Shown here: positions 31,255 to 42,982 of the stretch, piece after piece | How the letters are laid out: each line of letters opens with the position of its first letter | Position numbering within the stretch: position 1 is the stretch's first letter | Assembly (NCBI GenBank): GCA_024195585.1 | Contig: SWBL01000037.1 | Coordinates: 148,598 to 212,597, forward strand | Length of the DNA: 64,000 bases | Source: Aureobasidium sp. EXF-3400 | Lineage: Eukaryota; Ascomycota; Dothideomycetes; Dothideales; Saccotheciaceae | Reading direction: 5' to 3' | The notes under the pieces: generated by a model | Databases searched by the model: none | The model's input: only the letters and a program-made list of their open reading frames with translations | Told to the model about the DNA's origin: nothing | Program-made: the position numbers and the translations under genes

Positions 31255-32856
31255 CTATGCCGTGGCTGGAGGGTGTGCTGTCCTCGCTTCGCGGACATGC
31301 TATGGTCCAATTGACGAAACAAAGGTCTGAAAAGCGAAAAAGAAAGTGGATCTGAGGAAGATGAAGTGGTTATGTGAAATGTACAAGTATATACATCGTG
31401 CCGTGTTCCGTCAATGTGTCATTACAAAAAGGAAAGCATCGAACTGCCAAAAAGCGGAGGTGCATGCGGAGAACAGATATGCGCAACTGCCGGTTAACCG
31501 ACGATATGGGGTATCAAGATGTGACCCTGTCCACGACAATACAAGCTAGTAATCAATCCCTCGAGTCTACGATGTCGAGGAATGTCGTCCTTGATGCCAT
31601 TAGGTTGCTTGCAGTCTTGGACTCATTGATCTCAAAATTCTGCCTGCAAATAAGCTGTTTCGACAGTCCGAGTCCTGGAGCGACATTGTACCTGGCTTGT
31701 GTACGTGTTCGTTGACCAGCACGAGCTCTAGGGTTCTAGAGTTGACCCGTTGAGCACAATGTTGCGTCGCGCAGAATGTATGCAACAAGCAGACAAAAAG
31801 ACCTTCGCAATGATCTCAAGGTCGACAAAAGGATGATGGCACGGAACAACCTCGGGCGATCTTCACCAGCCTAAATCCTTCACAATCTCGGCTCGACTGT
31901 TCAGATTGAGCCTGCTGTCCACGTGCCACACCGAGACCTCCTACGCACGTAGTCTCAGCAACATAGAGTCATGACATACGAAGAACCGGACTTCAACTGA
32001 CTTTTGATTGCGACGACTTCTCTTGGCCGACAAACAGGGGCTGACAAGAACGTTGACATGCTCATACCAATTGCTTGATTGGGTTAAGCATGAGCAGTAT
32101 CATCTTCCGAGCTGGCATCTGGACTCAACCTCGGTCCTATATCCAGAGAGAGTGTGTGCGTCGCGAAAAGAGTCTGATTTGAGCGCTATGAAGAAGGTCA
32201 TAATCCAGCCACTCTACCTCGGCATGGTTCTGAACAGCATCCTTCAGGCACCAGAATTCTTTGCTGCGTCCATCATGGACGATCGCTATAGACGCCCGCA
32301 ACAGTAGCCGAGCCGATCGGTACTCTATTAGGAAACACGACCACCTAGAGAAAGTCTCTTGCGTTGAGAATCCTACGCGGTGGTGAGATGAGATTCAGGC
32401 ATGCATACGATACACTAGTCACAGAGAGTCATCGGCCACGACGAGTTCTTGAAGCGTGCTCTCATTCCAACCAAAAAGCTTGGATCGATTGAATCATGAA
32501 CGAAGTCCACACTTGATTATCCATACCGATTGTTACGACCAAGCCTCCACTCAAGGGGGTGTCAGTCGTCCAAAAAGGCTGATGAGTAGATAGATGCATG
32601 TGCTCAATTCACGCTAACAACGCTCACCTCGTATATGAAGGATCAGAAGCATAATTGAGACTAAGGCTCCCACTATATGTGTCCTAGATGTGTGGCACAG
32701 CCATGGTACGTGTCCTGGCTCGTCTTTCAGAAGGAGAAGGCCGATCTTGGGCTCTTAAATGTCCCTGTTATTCTGTTGCTTTTCATTTCACTCTCTGGCT
32801 CATTCTTTCGGCTATTATTACGTACTTTTGTGTCTCTTGCTCGAAACTTGGATAGT
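31255..32856. other. Divergent intergenic region, 1.6 kb
   Basis: Between the MFS gene and the DUF3431-fusion gene. Open frames are short and unconvincing. In 32677-32856 an ATG-started frame runs in phase into the next gene and encodes a hydrophobic stretch (LLNVPVILLLFISLSG), so the downstream start may lie further upstream. Confidence 0.5.
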
Positions 32857-35021
32857 ATGATGGCTTGGTTCTCAGGCGTAGTGCCGTTGTAAGTGATTCT
32901 CAACCAGCCTAACAGGGTGGTTTCTTGTATTGATCGCGACAGTGTTTGGACTGTGTGCGCTGCAGTATCGACAGTCTCTTCTAAACACATCTTGCTTATC
33001 AGCAATTATCGTGAGAACCTCTCGTAACAGTCATTTTCAAGCCTTTGCATAACATAGCTCTAGACTATCGTACGTGAGGCTGTGATTTCAAGTATAACCT
33101 TCGACACTAATCCTGCCAGCATTCACACTAGTCATACTACAACTCATCGCCGCTACAGTTCTGATTTTCTTCCACGGCATGTGCCATGCGCAAAAGATTA
33201 CAGACGTGTTTAAACCAAACCCCGATCTGGACATCTCTTCACCAAGAGGCAACACGCAGCTGTTCTTGAGATTGGCATTTCTGTCTTGGTGTTTGGCGTT
33301 CTTCTTCCCACTATGGATACAATCGACGCTGCACTTCGAAAATATCGCAACGTTACTGATAATCTCAGTACGCATCCTATCATGGCCACATGCTTACTGC
33401 GGTACTGACTCTAGTATAGCCGATCGTCTCGTTTTTCGATATAATCCCATTTGGTCTATGGTACAAAGTCAGTCTCTGCGTGACGTTAACATTGTCCTGC
33501 TTAACGATCTTACTTGACGACTACAAAATTGCGCCTAATGGGTGGCTTTTCGGCATCCCTGCTATACTCATACTCGGTGTGATCCATGCAATCCTTCGAG
33601 ACCAACCAACACACGACTCCGGGTTACAACAACCAGACGAAGATCAAAGAATATCGTCGTTAGTGATGATTTTACCTTTCTTCTCTTGTCTTTTCTTCTT
33701 TGAAGACGATCATGAGGTCGTCTTGACTTGGGCACAAGTGCCTATGTTGTGTCTCAATCTGATCACGACTGCTGTTGCAATCACACTGTGGCCGGCGACG
33801 CTCAAGCAGGCAAAGAACAATCTATCACAGAGTCTCGTCTTTCTTGCATTACCAGCATTCGCAGCGCTCTTCTCCCAGCAGCTGGGATTACCTGTATACT
33901 TGAGCTCTGTCCAGGTTCTGGCGTTCTTGGTCGTTGTCTGCTGTTGCACTTTCACTGCGTTCAACAATCCGGACTCCACTCCTGCAGCCGAGGAGGATTG
34001 GCTCGAGCTGTCCACACATTCTGAGGACGATCCTAAGTACGCAGATCTCTCCATGTGTGATCTCGAAGACTCTAAATCAGAATTGCGGGCCCGATGGAAA
34101 GTGCGATGGGATCTGTGTTCATCGATCTTGCTCGCTGTTGGAATAGGTGTATGGATCTACTTCCTCATCAACAACTTCTCGACACCGTTTCAACAGCACA
34201 CATCTCATGCATTGCGACTGGATACCAATTATGAAGCGAGCTCCAACATCGACATCGTGATGAGCATGTATCATGAACCTCCTTCTCACATAACGGACAC
34301 ATTCTCCCTTCTCAGATCCATTCCCTTCATTGGCTCTAAGTCACCTCGCTTGATCCTCTACACCAAAGACCCCCTTGCAGACACAACAGAACTTCAACAC
34401 CTCACCAACGCCACAAAAGTCATCCAATTGCCAAATGTAGGCAGAGAAGGCCACACCTACCTCCACCACATACTTTCCTCATGGGATGATCTAGCAACTC
34501 AGACTTTCTTTCTTCAAGCCTCCATCCACAACCCACGGGAATTTTCTGCCAGAGTTGAGAACTACTACACTTCTGAAACAGGAATGTTGAGTTTGGGATT
34601 CAGCGGCCAGAGTTGCGAGTGCAATAATTGCGGTGATAGGTTTGGATGGCAAGATCATTCTGGCATCGTGGAAAAGACTTGGAAAGAGGTGTTTAACCAG
34701 ACGTGTGAAGAGCAGAGGGTGCTTTTGAGTTACAAGGGCCAGTTTGTGGCAAGTGCTGCGAGGCTGAGGGCGAATGATAAGACGCTGTATGAAGGGTTGA
34801 TAAAGGCGTTGGAAGAACTGGACAGCTGGGCGCATCAGCAAGATTATCTGCAGGGTCGACCTGATTCGCTGAATGCGCCGTATCTTGGCTATACCTTGGA
34901 GCGGATGTGGTCAATGATTCTGCAATGTTCAGAAGAGCGCATTGCGGCACTCTGCCCGACACTGTTAAGCGAGACAAGAAGAGGAGGATCAAAGTCAGAT
35001 TGTCAGTGTTTTGATTCTTGA
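32857..35021 (+). CDS. Drug/metabolite-transporter-like membrane protein fused to a DUF3431 domain
   Basis: Exons 32857-32888, 32943-33010, 33120-33367 and 33420-35021 give 649 residues. Each junction keeps frame and restores continuous helices. Residues 1-370 are multi-spanning; the first 60 (AWFSGVVPF through KHILLISNYPFTLVILQLIA) resemble helices 1-2 of the triose-phosphate/nucleotide-sugar transporter family. A last membrane segment (LLAVGIGVWIYFLIN) precedes residues 390-640, which match DUF3431, a glycosyltransferase-like family: NIDIVMSMYHEP, LPNVGREGHTYLHHIL, FFLQASIHNPREF, GYTLERMWSMIL. An in-phase ATG at 32677 would add another hydrophobic segment. Transport of an activated sugar coupled to a lumenal transferase is a hypothesis. 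Confidence 0.8.
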
Positions 35022-35144
35022 TAAAGATCTGAAGCCGCTTTTAAGAAAGATTCGCAGATAGGGTATTATAATAACGAAATAGATGTACAAGGGTGTTGTA
35101 TTTGCAGGAAAAGAAAAGAAGTGACCCGTCTTGAAGGTCAGCAA

Positions 35145-36456
35145 CTACACGACCTCATAACGGTAGTCGATCTCGTCTTCCTTGATCTTCTTGGATGTTT
35201 CCAGACGTTGTCCAGTGGTGGGAACGGGCTTTTTCAAGCGCAACACCCAACAAAGCATGGCCTCTGCTGGTAGTAGAAGCATCCAGATTCTGTTGATGAA
35301 GAACGCAATAGAAGTGGTCAAGAGAGCCACAACAGCGTCCAAGTAGTAGTGATTGGCAGTTGCAACAATGACTGACAGGACCAGCAGAGGGTAGCAAAGT
35401 CCAGCCAACAACCAAAGACATCTGCTGAAAGTCGATTGTTGCAGCTCAGAACGCCAGTGGATGCCAGAGTGGTAGATGAAAGTGCAGCCAATCACGAATG
35501 CGTAGGTAAAATGAAGACTGGGCATGGCCGCAAGCTGGTTGACGTTACTGCCACCCACCCAGACGCTCTCGGCGTGATCTTGACGAACAGTGTCGTGGAA
35601 GCCAAAGGATTTTGGCAAAAGGCGTGGCGGCATGCAAGGGTAGAAACAGAAAACGAAGAAAGCAGCAAAATTGCCCAGAGTCATGGTACGTCTAGCGACA
35701 GCAAAAGTTGCATGATCCGGAGCGGCATAGTAATACCATGAAAGGAAACTGTCAGGAATTAGCGGTTGATACATGAAGTTTTGGACAGAGTTTCGACGCA
35801 CGTGACGGTTCCAGGAATGTGAACCAGCGAGTAGATTCGGTTGAAGAATGTCAAAATGATGGGGTGACCGGTTGTGAAGAAGGTCTGGAAATCCACCTCA
35901 CTGATAGGGAAAAAGATGGAAAACATCGAATGGTGCTCAAAGTTGAGAATGCTGATTCCGTGCTCCTGGGCGAGTTCCGTGACGCCGTCCTTTGTCGCAT
36001 AGAGAGAAGCGGCGATGGCCTTTGTAAAACTGTATGCTGCATAGTTGAGAGCCCAGTAAAACATTTCTACCAGGAAAGGGAACTTTTGCAGAATTCTGCT
36101 GTGCAAATGATTGGCGAAAGCTGAAGAGTCGGGCATGTCGAAGTCCTTGCCCAAGCAGGTGCGTTTTTGAAGTCGGGCTGTCGCGTGACCTTCATCGTCG
36201 GGGAGCATAGGACGTCCTTCATTCGTAGGTGACAGAGTTCCAGAGCGGGCATTGAGATCTCCTCGAAGAACACTGAAGTTTTTGCGACGGTTGATGATCA
36301 AAGAGCCAATCATAACGGTAACGACAAACTTGAGAAGAGTGTTAGTTTGGTCGTGTGCATCTCTTCCGGACAATCTTCTGTACTCACGACCGGCTCTGCC
36401 CATTTGTGCGACGCAAATTGCGCACCTCCCAGGTCGACTTTTCCCTTGTCTGCCAT
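35145..36456 (-). CDS. PAP2-superfamily membrane protein (Aur1-like PAP2_3 type)
   Basis: Exons 36456-36388, 36328-35802 and 35748-35145 give 399 residues. The middle junction uses GTGCGT donor, CTAAT branch and GACAG acceptor and restores HIPGTVTFLSWYYYAAPDHA. Conserved pieces in the last exon are FYPCMPPRLLP, the AAMPSLHFTYAFVIG block (near residue 278) carrying the first active-site His, and ANHYYLDAVVALL (near 333) carrying the second His and Asp. Five to six hydrophobic helices are visible. The family includes inositol-phosphorylceramide synthase Aur1 and other lipid phosphotransferases; a substrate cannot be assigned, and clear Aur1-specific sequence is missing. It is most likely an ER or Golgi enzyme. 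The C-terminus is charged (KKIKEDEIDYRYEVV). Confidence 0.82.
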
Positions 36457-37628
36457 GTTTCCGATTATGTCCTCCGCAGGTATGAATATGAGAAAGGGAA
36501 AAAAGAAAGGCCTGTTGTTTTGACAAGTAGGGAAGAAGCTTTTGAGGCCAAGTTTAGGGGTATTTCCGCCAGGCTTCGGGGAGGCTTTGCTTCCGAGGCG
36601 CCGTTGTTTCTGTCCAATTTGGCTAGTACAGGCGAAATCGAATTCACGGAATCGCTTCCAACTCTACTCCGAATAGGAGTGGCTCTCCTTGCAGGAGTGA
36701 TGCTCGCGTGACACCGGCTTTATGGTATGACTTGCGAAGGATTTTTGCTGATGTAGGAAAGGCTATCGAACTCTCGTAAACTCTTCGTCACCAAGGCAGC
36801 CATCTGCCTACCTTATAGTCTTGGACGATAGTTTTGAAGGATTGCGGTACCAAGTCTTTTGACCCTCTCGATGCCTAGTGCCATGACAAGTCTAAATGAA
36901 ACACAGCCCCATACATGCCCAGACTCGTTCAGCGCTTGCGAGTTGCGGGGTCGTCCGCTGCGAAAAGGGTCCCAAAATCGATTTCAGAGCAATTCTCCAA
37001 GACATCCGGTTGGAGAACCACCGACATTGCCAACCACGAAGATGCCCATTGGTGTGTTGTAAAGAGGTATGATACAGAATCACGTTTGTCGCGTGCTCTC
37101 GGCATAAACTTTGTGTTTGGTTCATCCTAAATTTAAGCACAAGCCATCCGACGGACCAAGGCGCGAATCGATACGAGATACTGTACGATAAAATAAGCCG
37201 CTTGCGTATGATCTCTTCTGATCTGGCCGCCTGAAAATTCCCGACATCGTTATTCAGCTTTTTGCAAATGCCGACTTTGTGAGCGCTTGTTCGTTGTGAT
37301 TGCTACATTTAACAACGCAGCGTAAGGAAGGAGCAACCCTGCCGACATATGCCAAGCCAGATTGACAATCCTGAATCCCCTTTTCAACATTTCAGACAGG
37401 CGTTTCCGTGGACCATTCCTGTTCTTTCTCGAGATCGTCCTTCAACCCCACCGTGACTCTTGCAATTATTTCCGTCTCATCGGAGCAAGATGATCCTTCA
37501 AAAGACAGAAAGGGGCATAGCTAGGTTGGTTGGTTTCTTGCGCAACCGACAACTTTCAGCAACTAAATCCCCAGCTGCAATTTGTACCCTTGTTTTAACC
37601 ACATTGTCATCGCCACATCGAGCAGATC
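36457..37628. other. Divergent intergenic region, 1.2 kb
   Basis: Between the PAP2 gene and the RING-protein gene. No convincing gene, RNA or repeat was found. Confidence 0.45.
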
Positions 37629-38459
37629 ATGTCAACAATCCACGTCTCCAAAGACTATCAATTCAGATTCATAACGGCAAAACCACGCCATCAACATGTC
37701 CTCGAGGTCATAACTCCACACATACCGACCATCACTTTGGGCATCCTCTCTCTCAATCTCCTGCAGTGGCAATATAAACCCGGAACTTATCGCATCGGTG
37801 ACATACTCGCCTATGTCACATGCCTGATCCTTCACAACCTTTCTCGCCCATTGCTGTCTCTCTGTCTGGCTATCGCCTACACAACTTGGGTGTCCTTGCC
37901 AGGCTCATTCGCTTCCCTTGCTCTACCTTCTCTTGAGCAATTCCTAAAACAGACCACATTCCAAGCTCCTGCTCACAGCGAGGAAGAAATGTGTATTGTC
38001 TGTTGGGATGAAGAAGCACTTTGGGGCAAGTTGCCTTGCAAGCACACCGTCTGTAAGAACTGCCTTGAAGCCATGGGTTCGGCACTTCAGACCGCATGTC
38101 CCATGTGTAAACACCCTCTTTTCTCCCTTCACGACCGTTTAGTTTTCTGCATCAGCAAAGCTCATGTGTCCATTCAAGCCGTTACCAGCACACTTCACCT
38201 CTTGGTCCTATACGACGAGGTGCAACACTACCGGTACTTCAACATTGCCATCACTTTGGCGTTGATAATGTTTTTGAGTTGGATACTGATAAAAGGATAT
38301 GTACCATTGATAAAGAGTGGAGGAGAAAATTGGTGGAGGCTTCGTGCGAGTTGCAAAGGTGGTATGGGTCGGGCCATGCGACCGGCCGGGTTGGCTTTTG
38401 TCATGACCGCTGCTATGCTGTGTCACACTCTCTATCGCAACCGCGGCCTATTTTTATAG
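37629..38459 (+). CDS. Membrane-anchored RING-finger protein, putative E3 ubiquitin ligase
   Basis: Single exon, 276 residues. Near residue 121 there is a C3HC4 RING: C-x2-C, then LPCKHTVCKNC giving C-x-H-x2-C-x2-C, then CPMC, with spacing normal for the family. Four hydrophobic segments are visible: HIPTITLGILSLNLLQW (about 35-52) and YVTCLILHNLSRPLLSLCLA (about 60-85) before the RING, and IAITLALIMFLSWILI (about 205) and GLAFVMTAAMLCHTLY (about 255) after it. The layout suggests an organelle-membrane ligase, possibly ER or peroxisomal, by analogy with other RING proteins embedded by flanking helices; I cannot name the orthologue. The start at 37629 gives a short polar N-terminus (MSTIHVSKDYQ). 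Confidence 0.78.
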   Translation: MSTIHVSKDYQFRFITAKPRHQHVLEVITPHIPTITLGILSLNLLQWQYKPGTYRIGDILAYVTCLILHNLSRPLLSLCLAIAYTTWVSLPGSFASLALPSLEQFLKQTTFQAPAHSEEEMCIVCWDEEALWGKLPCKHTVCKNCLEAMGSALQTACPMCKHPLFSLHDRLVFCISKAHVSIQAVTSTLHLLVLYDEVQHYRYFNIAITLALIMFLSWILIKGYVPLIKSGGENWWRLRASCKGGMGRAMRPAGLAFVMTAAMLCHTLYRNRGLFL

Positions 38460-39693
38460 TGCACACGGATCAAGGCGGATGTGCGTGGACAACGCATACA
38501 TGTCATATATATCTCATCTTCCGCGGAGAGATGTCCGGAAACACGTGCGACAACACCAGCGCGGGTTAGCGAATCACCTCGACACATAAGCACACAATGG
38601 GTCGGTATGTTTTCCAAAGATACGTTCATCATTTTTAAATACGCATCAGGCAAGAAGAGGGCACCGATGTCCGATGGTCATCAGCTATGAAGACTGAACC
38701 GGCAATCTCAAGCCCTAGAGCTCTTCCTGTCCTTCTCGTGAATGACAAGCTCTTTCGTTTGGACAGAGAGAGCAGGAGGGAACAAAGCCCGCTCCTTCCT
38801 TCTTCCCACAAATGCTTCTCAGATGAACATCTAGACCTCGGACACATTATCGTACCATGCTCATCAGAACTCCGTTCCTGCATATTCTCGTGAAAGCCTA
38901 GCTTGCCACAAGATGAGAGTTGAACACATCTACGATACACATTATCGAGTTGTCCTCATCTAGTCTACAGCATAGCACAGCATAAACGCCAGGCAGAAAG
39001 ATGCCAAAACTTCACCCTTACATATCCCCTAGCTGTAGGCAAACTCGCCAACACTAAATCTCTATTTCCACAGCTCATGAAGAATTCCGCCTGTGAGAGT
39101 GGTCCATCAAGCATTACAATCTCCGAGCAGAATATCATCCTTACGCAACAGCAAGAGAAGTGACCATGCCCGGGCCTCAAAGGAGCCAAGACTCGGTAAA
39201 ACTTTCAAGGATCTTCAAAGGGGAAGAAGCAAGGTTGTGAGCATTTAAGGGAAAGATAATGATATCAGTCTTTGCACAATGATAACTTCGATCAAGGAAT
39301 CCGAGGCAGACAAGACAAGGAAGCATGATGATGTTTGTCGAACCCGCACAACTAGCACAAAGCATAAATGTCACGGATAAGACGAAAACAATAGGGTAAG
39401 AGAGTATTAGGAAGGAGAATGCAAGGGTCATGACATTTTTGTTTTCCAGACGAACACGCAAAAAGGCGATGAGACTAATCAGGAAGAACAAGAGAAAAGA
39501 AAAAAGGTGGTATCGCAAAGCAAACAAAATGGGAATAAGAAAGGGCAGGATGAAGAAGAAAAACGCCAGAAAAGAAAAGGATGTTACAAGAAAACATCAA
39601 CGCCCTTTCGCTCGCTCGACCCAAAAGAACCACATGATCCGTACACCGAAAGAAAACAAAAACAACATACGAAATAGACGTTCAATGGCTATG
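38460..39693. other. Convergent 3' intergenic region, 1.2 kb
   Basis: Between the RING gene and MPS1. Between 39430 and 39690 the plus strand is strongly A/G-rich, which is the complement of a U-rich MPS1 3' UTR. A long frame through it is treated as chance. Confidence 0.45.
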
Positions 39694-42183
39694 TCACCCA
39701 ACAACACCATCGCGCTCAATCATTTCCCGAATCTTGGACATAAAGCTAGCGGGGTATTGCTTGACTTCGTCAGGAGAGGGTATACCGCGTTTCGGGTCTT
39801 TACATCTCTCAACAACCTTGTCGATGATTTGTGCAAGCAGGTCCTCATTCATGGCGACCGCGTTACCGACATCAGGATACAACCAAGGGTCCGAAAGACT
39901 GAGAAGTTGCTTGACGGTTGGACGTGCATGCAAATCGCGCTGCAAGCATCGGCGAAGAGTGCCCTTCAGCGCAGAAGGCACGGTGACACCGCCAACACCC
40001 TTGTCCGGGAACTCGATAACGACTTTCGAGTTCGTGATAGCCATGATACGACTGATCTGATTGGCGATGTGGGCGAAGGGTGGGCGACCATACACCATTT
40101 GATATAGAATACAGCCAAGGGACCAGACGTCCGAAGGCTTGCCGATTTTCATCAGGCGACTGCCGTTATTTGAGGTGCGTTCGCTGCCAGGTGTGGGTGC
40201 GTTTGTATCCAAGATACTCTCTGGTGACATATAGTTGGGTGTTCCAATGTGTGAGTCGCGGTGGACGTTGACTGTATGAGCAATATCGATGGCGTTTGCA
40301 ATACCAAAGTCGATAAGCTTGAGCTTGCCCTGTACTGATAAGAAATTGGCGGGTTTGAGATCTGAATGAACAATATCGTAGTCGTGAACAGCTTGAACAC
40401 ATTCAAGCATTTCTTTCCAGTAGAAGCGAGTCAGAACTGGGTCAAACTTTGGATCTGAACCATTGAGCGCAATTGTCAAGATACGGTTCAGATCCTGGTC
40501 ACCTTTCTCCATCAGCACGCTCAGAATTTGCTTCTCGTTGTCCAATTCCCAATCAAAAAGACGGATGACTCGGTCAACATCTGCGAGCTTCTCAAGAAGA
40601 TCAATCTCGCCCTTGAAGCCGCGCATGGCCGATTCGTCACAGTCTTCCAGCTTAACCTTTTTCAAGGCAAAGAGTTTGTAATTTTCGGCCATGACACAAT
40701 AAACATCACTGCTGCCACCCTTTCCAACTTTGTTCATTTGAGTGAATAGCTTTCCATTAATGAGAATGTGTTGGCGTCTTTTCTTGCTCTTGGTGGTACT
40801 CGCTCCGGCAGTTTTTGTTGCAGCGTCCAAAACACTCATCTTCGGTGGTGGTGGAGGAGCAGGTCTGACAGGAGTGTTGTTGCTGATTGATGTGAGTGCT
40901 CTACGGGGTGATTGATGCGAGACTCCAGACATTGGCGTCTCCTCGACAGGTTGTGACTTTGAGTGCAAAGCAATTTTTTCGGGCTTTCCGAGGTACTTGA
41001 AGTCATGGTGTCTATCGCGTTTGAAGGTTGGTGGAGGAATATTCTCTTGATCCTCAGCCGCGTCATGTTGAGCGCTCGAGGATGGGCGCGCTTGTCGTTG
41101 GTCTAGTGCCGGGCGTGTAGCCATGTGGTCGTTACTTGGTCTTCTCTGCGCAATGCTTTCGCCATGGTTCGAGTTCGCGCGAGAATCGCTTCGCTCCCGT
41201 TTATGAGGCTCAACGCTTGGTCTTCTCGGCGGTCGTTCCATGCTAGGAACTCGCGTGGAAGCGCGGGATACTACACGATGGGGATCGGCGCTCGTGTCGC
41301 GTTTCAACGGAGCAGAGACATCGCGGCTGTGGTTTTGTGAACGGGCAAAGTCGTGTCTTGATACAGCAGCAGAATCAGGGTTGGCGCTGTCTGCTCTGCT
41401 TGCGCGTCCAGCCGAAAATGCGAGATCCTCGTCGTGTTCGGGCTGTGATTGAGATTCTGAGAGTGGAGCACTGCCATCGTGTGGGCTGACATTGTCATCA
41501 CTCTCGCGTCTGCGGAAACCTCTTCTTACTGGAGCACCTCGCAGGAAAGCACCGGGGGCTCTCTTGACGCGTACAGAACCGGGATGTGCTGATGACTCTG
41601 CTGAGGCGTGACGAGTCTTGTTGAGGGCGGACGAAGGCATGTGTTTTGTTGCAGCGTCATACTGTGAAGCTCCAAAATTCTGCGACGCGTCGTGATCGTC
41701 ATGTTCGAGAGCAGGGGATGGGTTGCTGGTGGACCTGCTTGCTGACGAGCGAGTTGAACGAGAAGCGGGCGCGGGGGTGACGAACTCGAGAGCGGGAGTG
41801 GTTTCTCTGCTCGAGACGTATCTCTCGGTGTGGCGTGCTGACGAGGGGTTCCTCTTGGTGACCGAAACAATGCGCGGCGAAGTGGCAGTTTGACTGTGTG
41901 TGGGTGAAGACTTGCGCACAATCTTCAATTGCGGAGCTCTGCTAGGCGTCTCGTAATCGCGCGCGGCGTTCTCTTTCGGGGAAGTGTGATCGAAACGCTC
42001 GTCGGACTCGAGAAGAGCCCTTGTGAGAGCGCTGAACTTCATGGGCGGCGGGATCTCATCGTCGGACGAGTCGCCAACGTCGATGCGCTGCATCATGGGG
42101 GCGTCGGCTGCAAAGCCTTGGGCTGGGTTGAATACTGATAGAGGGGAGGCGTGGCGGTAATAAGGGCGCGCAGTAGTAGTCAT
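39694..42183 (-). CDS. Mps1/TTK-type dual-specificity checkpoint kinase
   Basis: Intronless, 829 residues. Mps1 acts at kinetochores in the spindle assembly checkpoint and, in yeast, in spindle pole duplication. The first 460 residues are disordered, Ser/Arg/Pro-rich. The kinase domain covers about 470-790. It has the Gly-rich loop VGKGGSSDVY near 487, the catalytic Lys in LFALKKVKLE, the TTK-specific catalytic loop VHSDLKPANF near 604 (HSD instead of HRD), LIDFGIAN near 625 and the activation segment HIGTPNYMSPE, followed by DVWSLGCILYQMVYGRPPF. HSDLKPANF plus this activation loop distinguishes the family from other kinases. The tail after the domain is about 40 residues. Confidence 0.95.
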   Translation of the reverse strand: MTTTARPYYRHASPLSVFNPAQGFAADAPMMQRIDVGDSSDDEIPPPMKFSALTRALLESDERFDHTSPKENAARDYETPSRAPQLKIVRKSSPTHSQTATSPRIVSVTKRNPSSARHTERYVSSRETTPALEFVTPAPASRSTRSSASRSTSNPSPALEHDDHDASQNFGASQYDAATKHMPSSALNKTRHASAESSAHPGSVRVKRAPGAFLRGAPVRRGFRRRESDDNVSPHDGSAPLSESQSQPEHDEDLAFSAGRASRADSANPDSAAVSRHDFARSQNHSRDVSAPLKRDTSADPHRVVSRASTRVPSMERPPRRPSVEPHKRERSDSRANSNHGESIAQRRPSNDHMATRPALDQRQARPSSSAQHDAAEDQENIPPPTFKRDRHHDFKYLGKPEKIALHSKSQPVEETPMSGVSHQSPRRALTSISNNTPVRPAPPPPPKMSVLDAATKTAGASTTKSKKRRQHILINGKLFTQMNKVGKGGSSDVYCVMAENYKLFALKKVKLEDCDESAMRGFKGEIDLLEKLADVDRVIRLFDWELDNEKQILSVLMEKGDQDLNRILTIALNGSDPKFDPVLTRFYWKEMLECVQAVHDYDIVHSDLKPANFLSVQGKLKLIDFGIANAIDIAHTVNVHRDSHIGTPNYMSPESILDTNAPTPGSERTSNNGSRLMKIGKPSDVWSLGCILYQMVYGRPPFAHIANQISRIMAITNSKVVIEFPDKGVGGVTVPSALKGTLRRCLQRDLHARPTVKQLLSLSDPWLYPDVGNAVAMNEDLLAQIIDKVVERCKDPKRGIPSPDEVKQYPASFMSKIREMIERDGVVG

Positions 42184-42982
42184 TGAAGCAATGGTCCTGG
42201 GAGATAATGCTTTGTTGGAGGAAGTGGCTGAGGAGAGTCGAGTAGTGCAATGAGGGTAAAGTGCTGTGGTGGAGATGTCGCTAAGTGTGGGATCGATTGC
42301 GCGCCATGAATTGGGTAGGCTGAATGCTGAATAGTACTACTGTCGCAAGATTGCTATCGTCGAAAAGTCATGTTTGGGAGTTTCAGAGTGGCAGATATCG
42401 AAGAATCAACCAAGGTGCTCCGGGAAGCCGCAGCGCTTGCACTCGGCCCTGTCTGTTGACCCGACAACGTCCGCCAAGTCCTGTCAACATAAACGAGACA
42501 CTCACCATCATACTTGACAATCTCCATTTGGCCATCAATCCTTGTCACCAGCCATAAGATACTTTGATCAACATCAGTCGAATGAGCAGCTCATCCTAAT
42601 CGTCATGGTCAAATTCAGGTGCTTCAATTCAGATCAAAGACAGAGGCAAGTCTGCATGACTAAAAGGACAGGGTGTCGCTGCATACCACGAGTTCCGTTC
42701 AGATAAGATTTAATGCAAATCTTTATCATTGACCTCCACGCTGCATACTTTTGGTCATGATACTATCTCTTAGTCTACTCAAGGAGTAGCTCGACCTGTT
42801 CTACAAGGCTTTGGTCATAGATATAAAAGCAGAGCCAAGCATACTGTGCTCGGGAGGAGCAGTTGCCGGTGAGCTGACAGTGACGTGTGCGGGGCAGTCG
42901 GTGTTTTGTCGACCGACCAGATCAGCCTGGTGTGATTTCTACTCGAGTATACACAATTGACATTCGCGTACCTGCACACAAA
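42184..42982. other. Divergent promoter region between MPS1 and RPE1
   Basis: Both promoters lie here. A TATA-like element is listed separately. The sequence TTTGGTCAT occurs twice (about 42750 and 42810), a possible short repeated site. Confidence 0.45.
42822..42828 (+). promoter_or_regulatory. TATA-like box upstream of RPE1
   Basis: TATAAAA lies about 155 nt before the RPE1 ATG, a plausible distance for a core promoter with a moderate 5' UTR. Inferred from sequence only. Confidence 0.35.
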
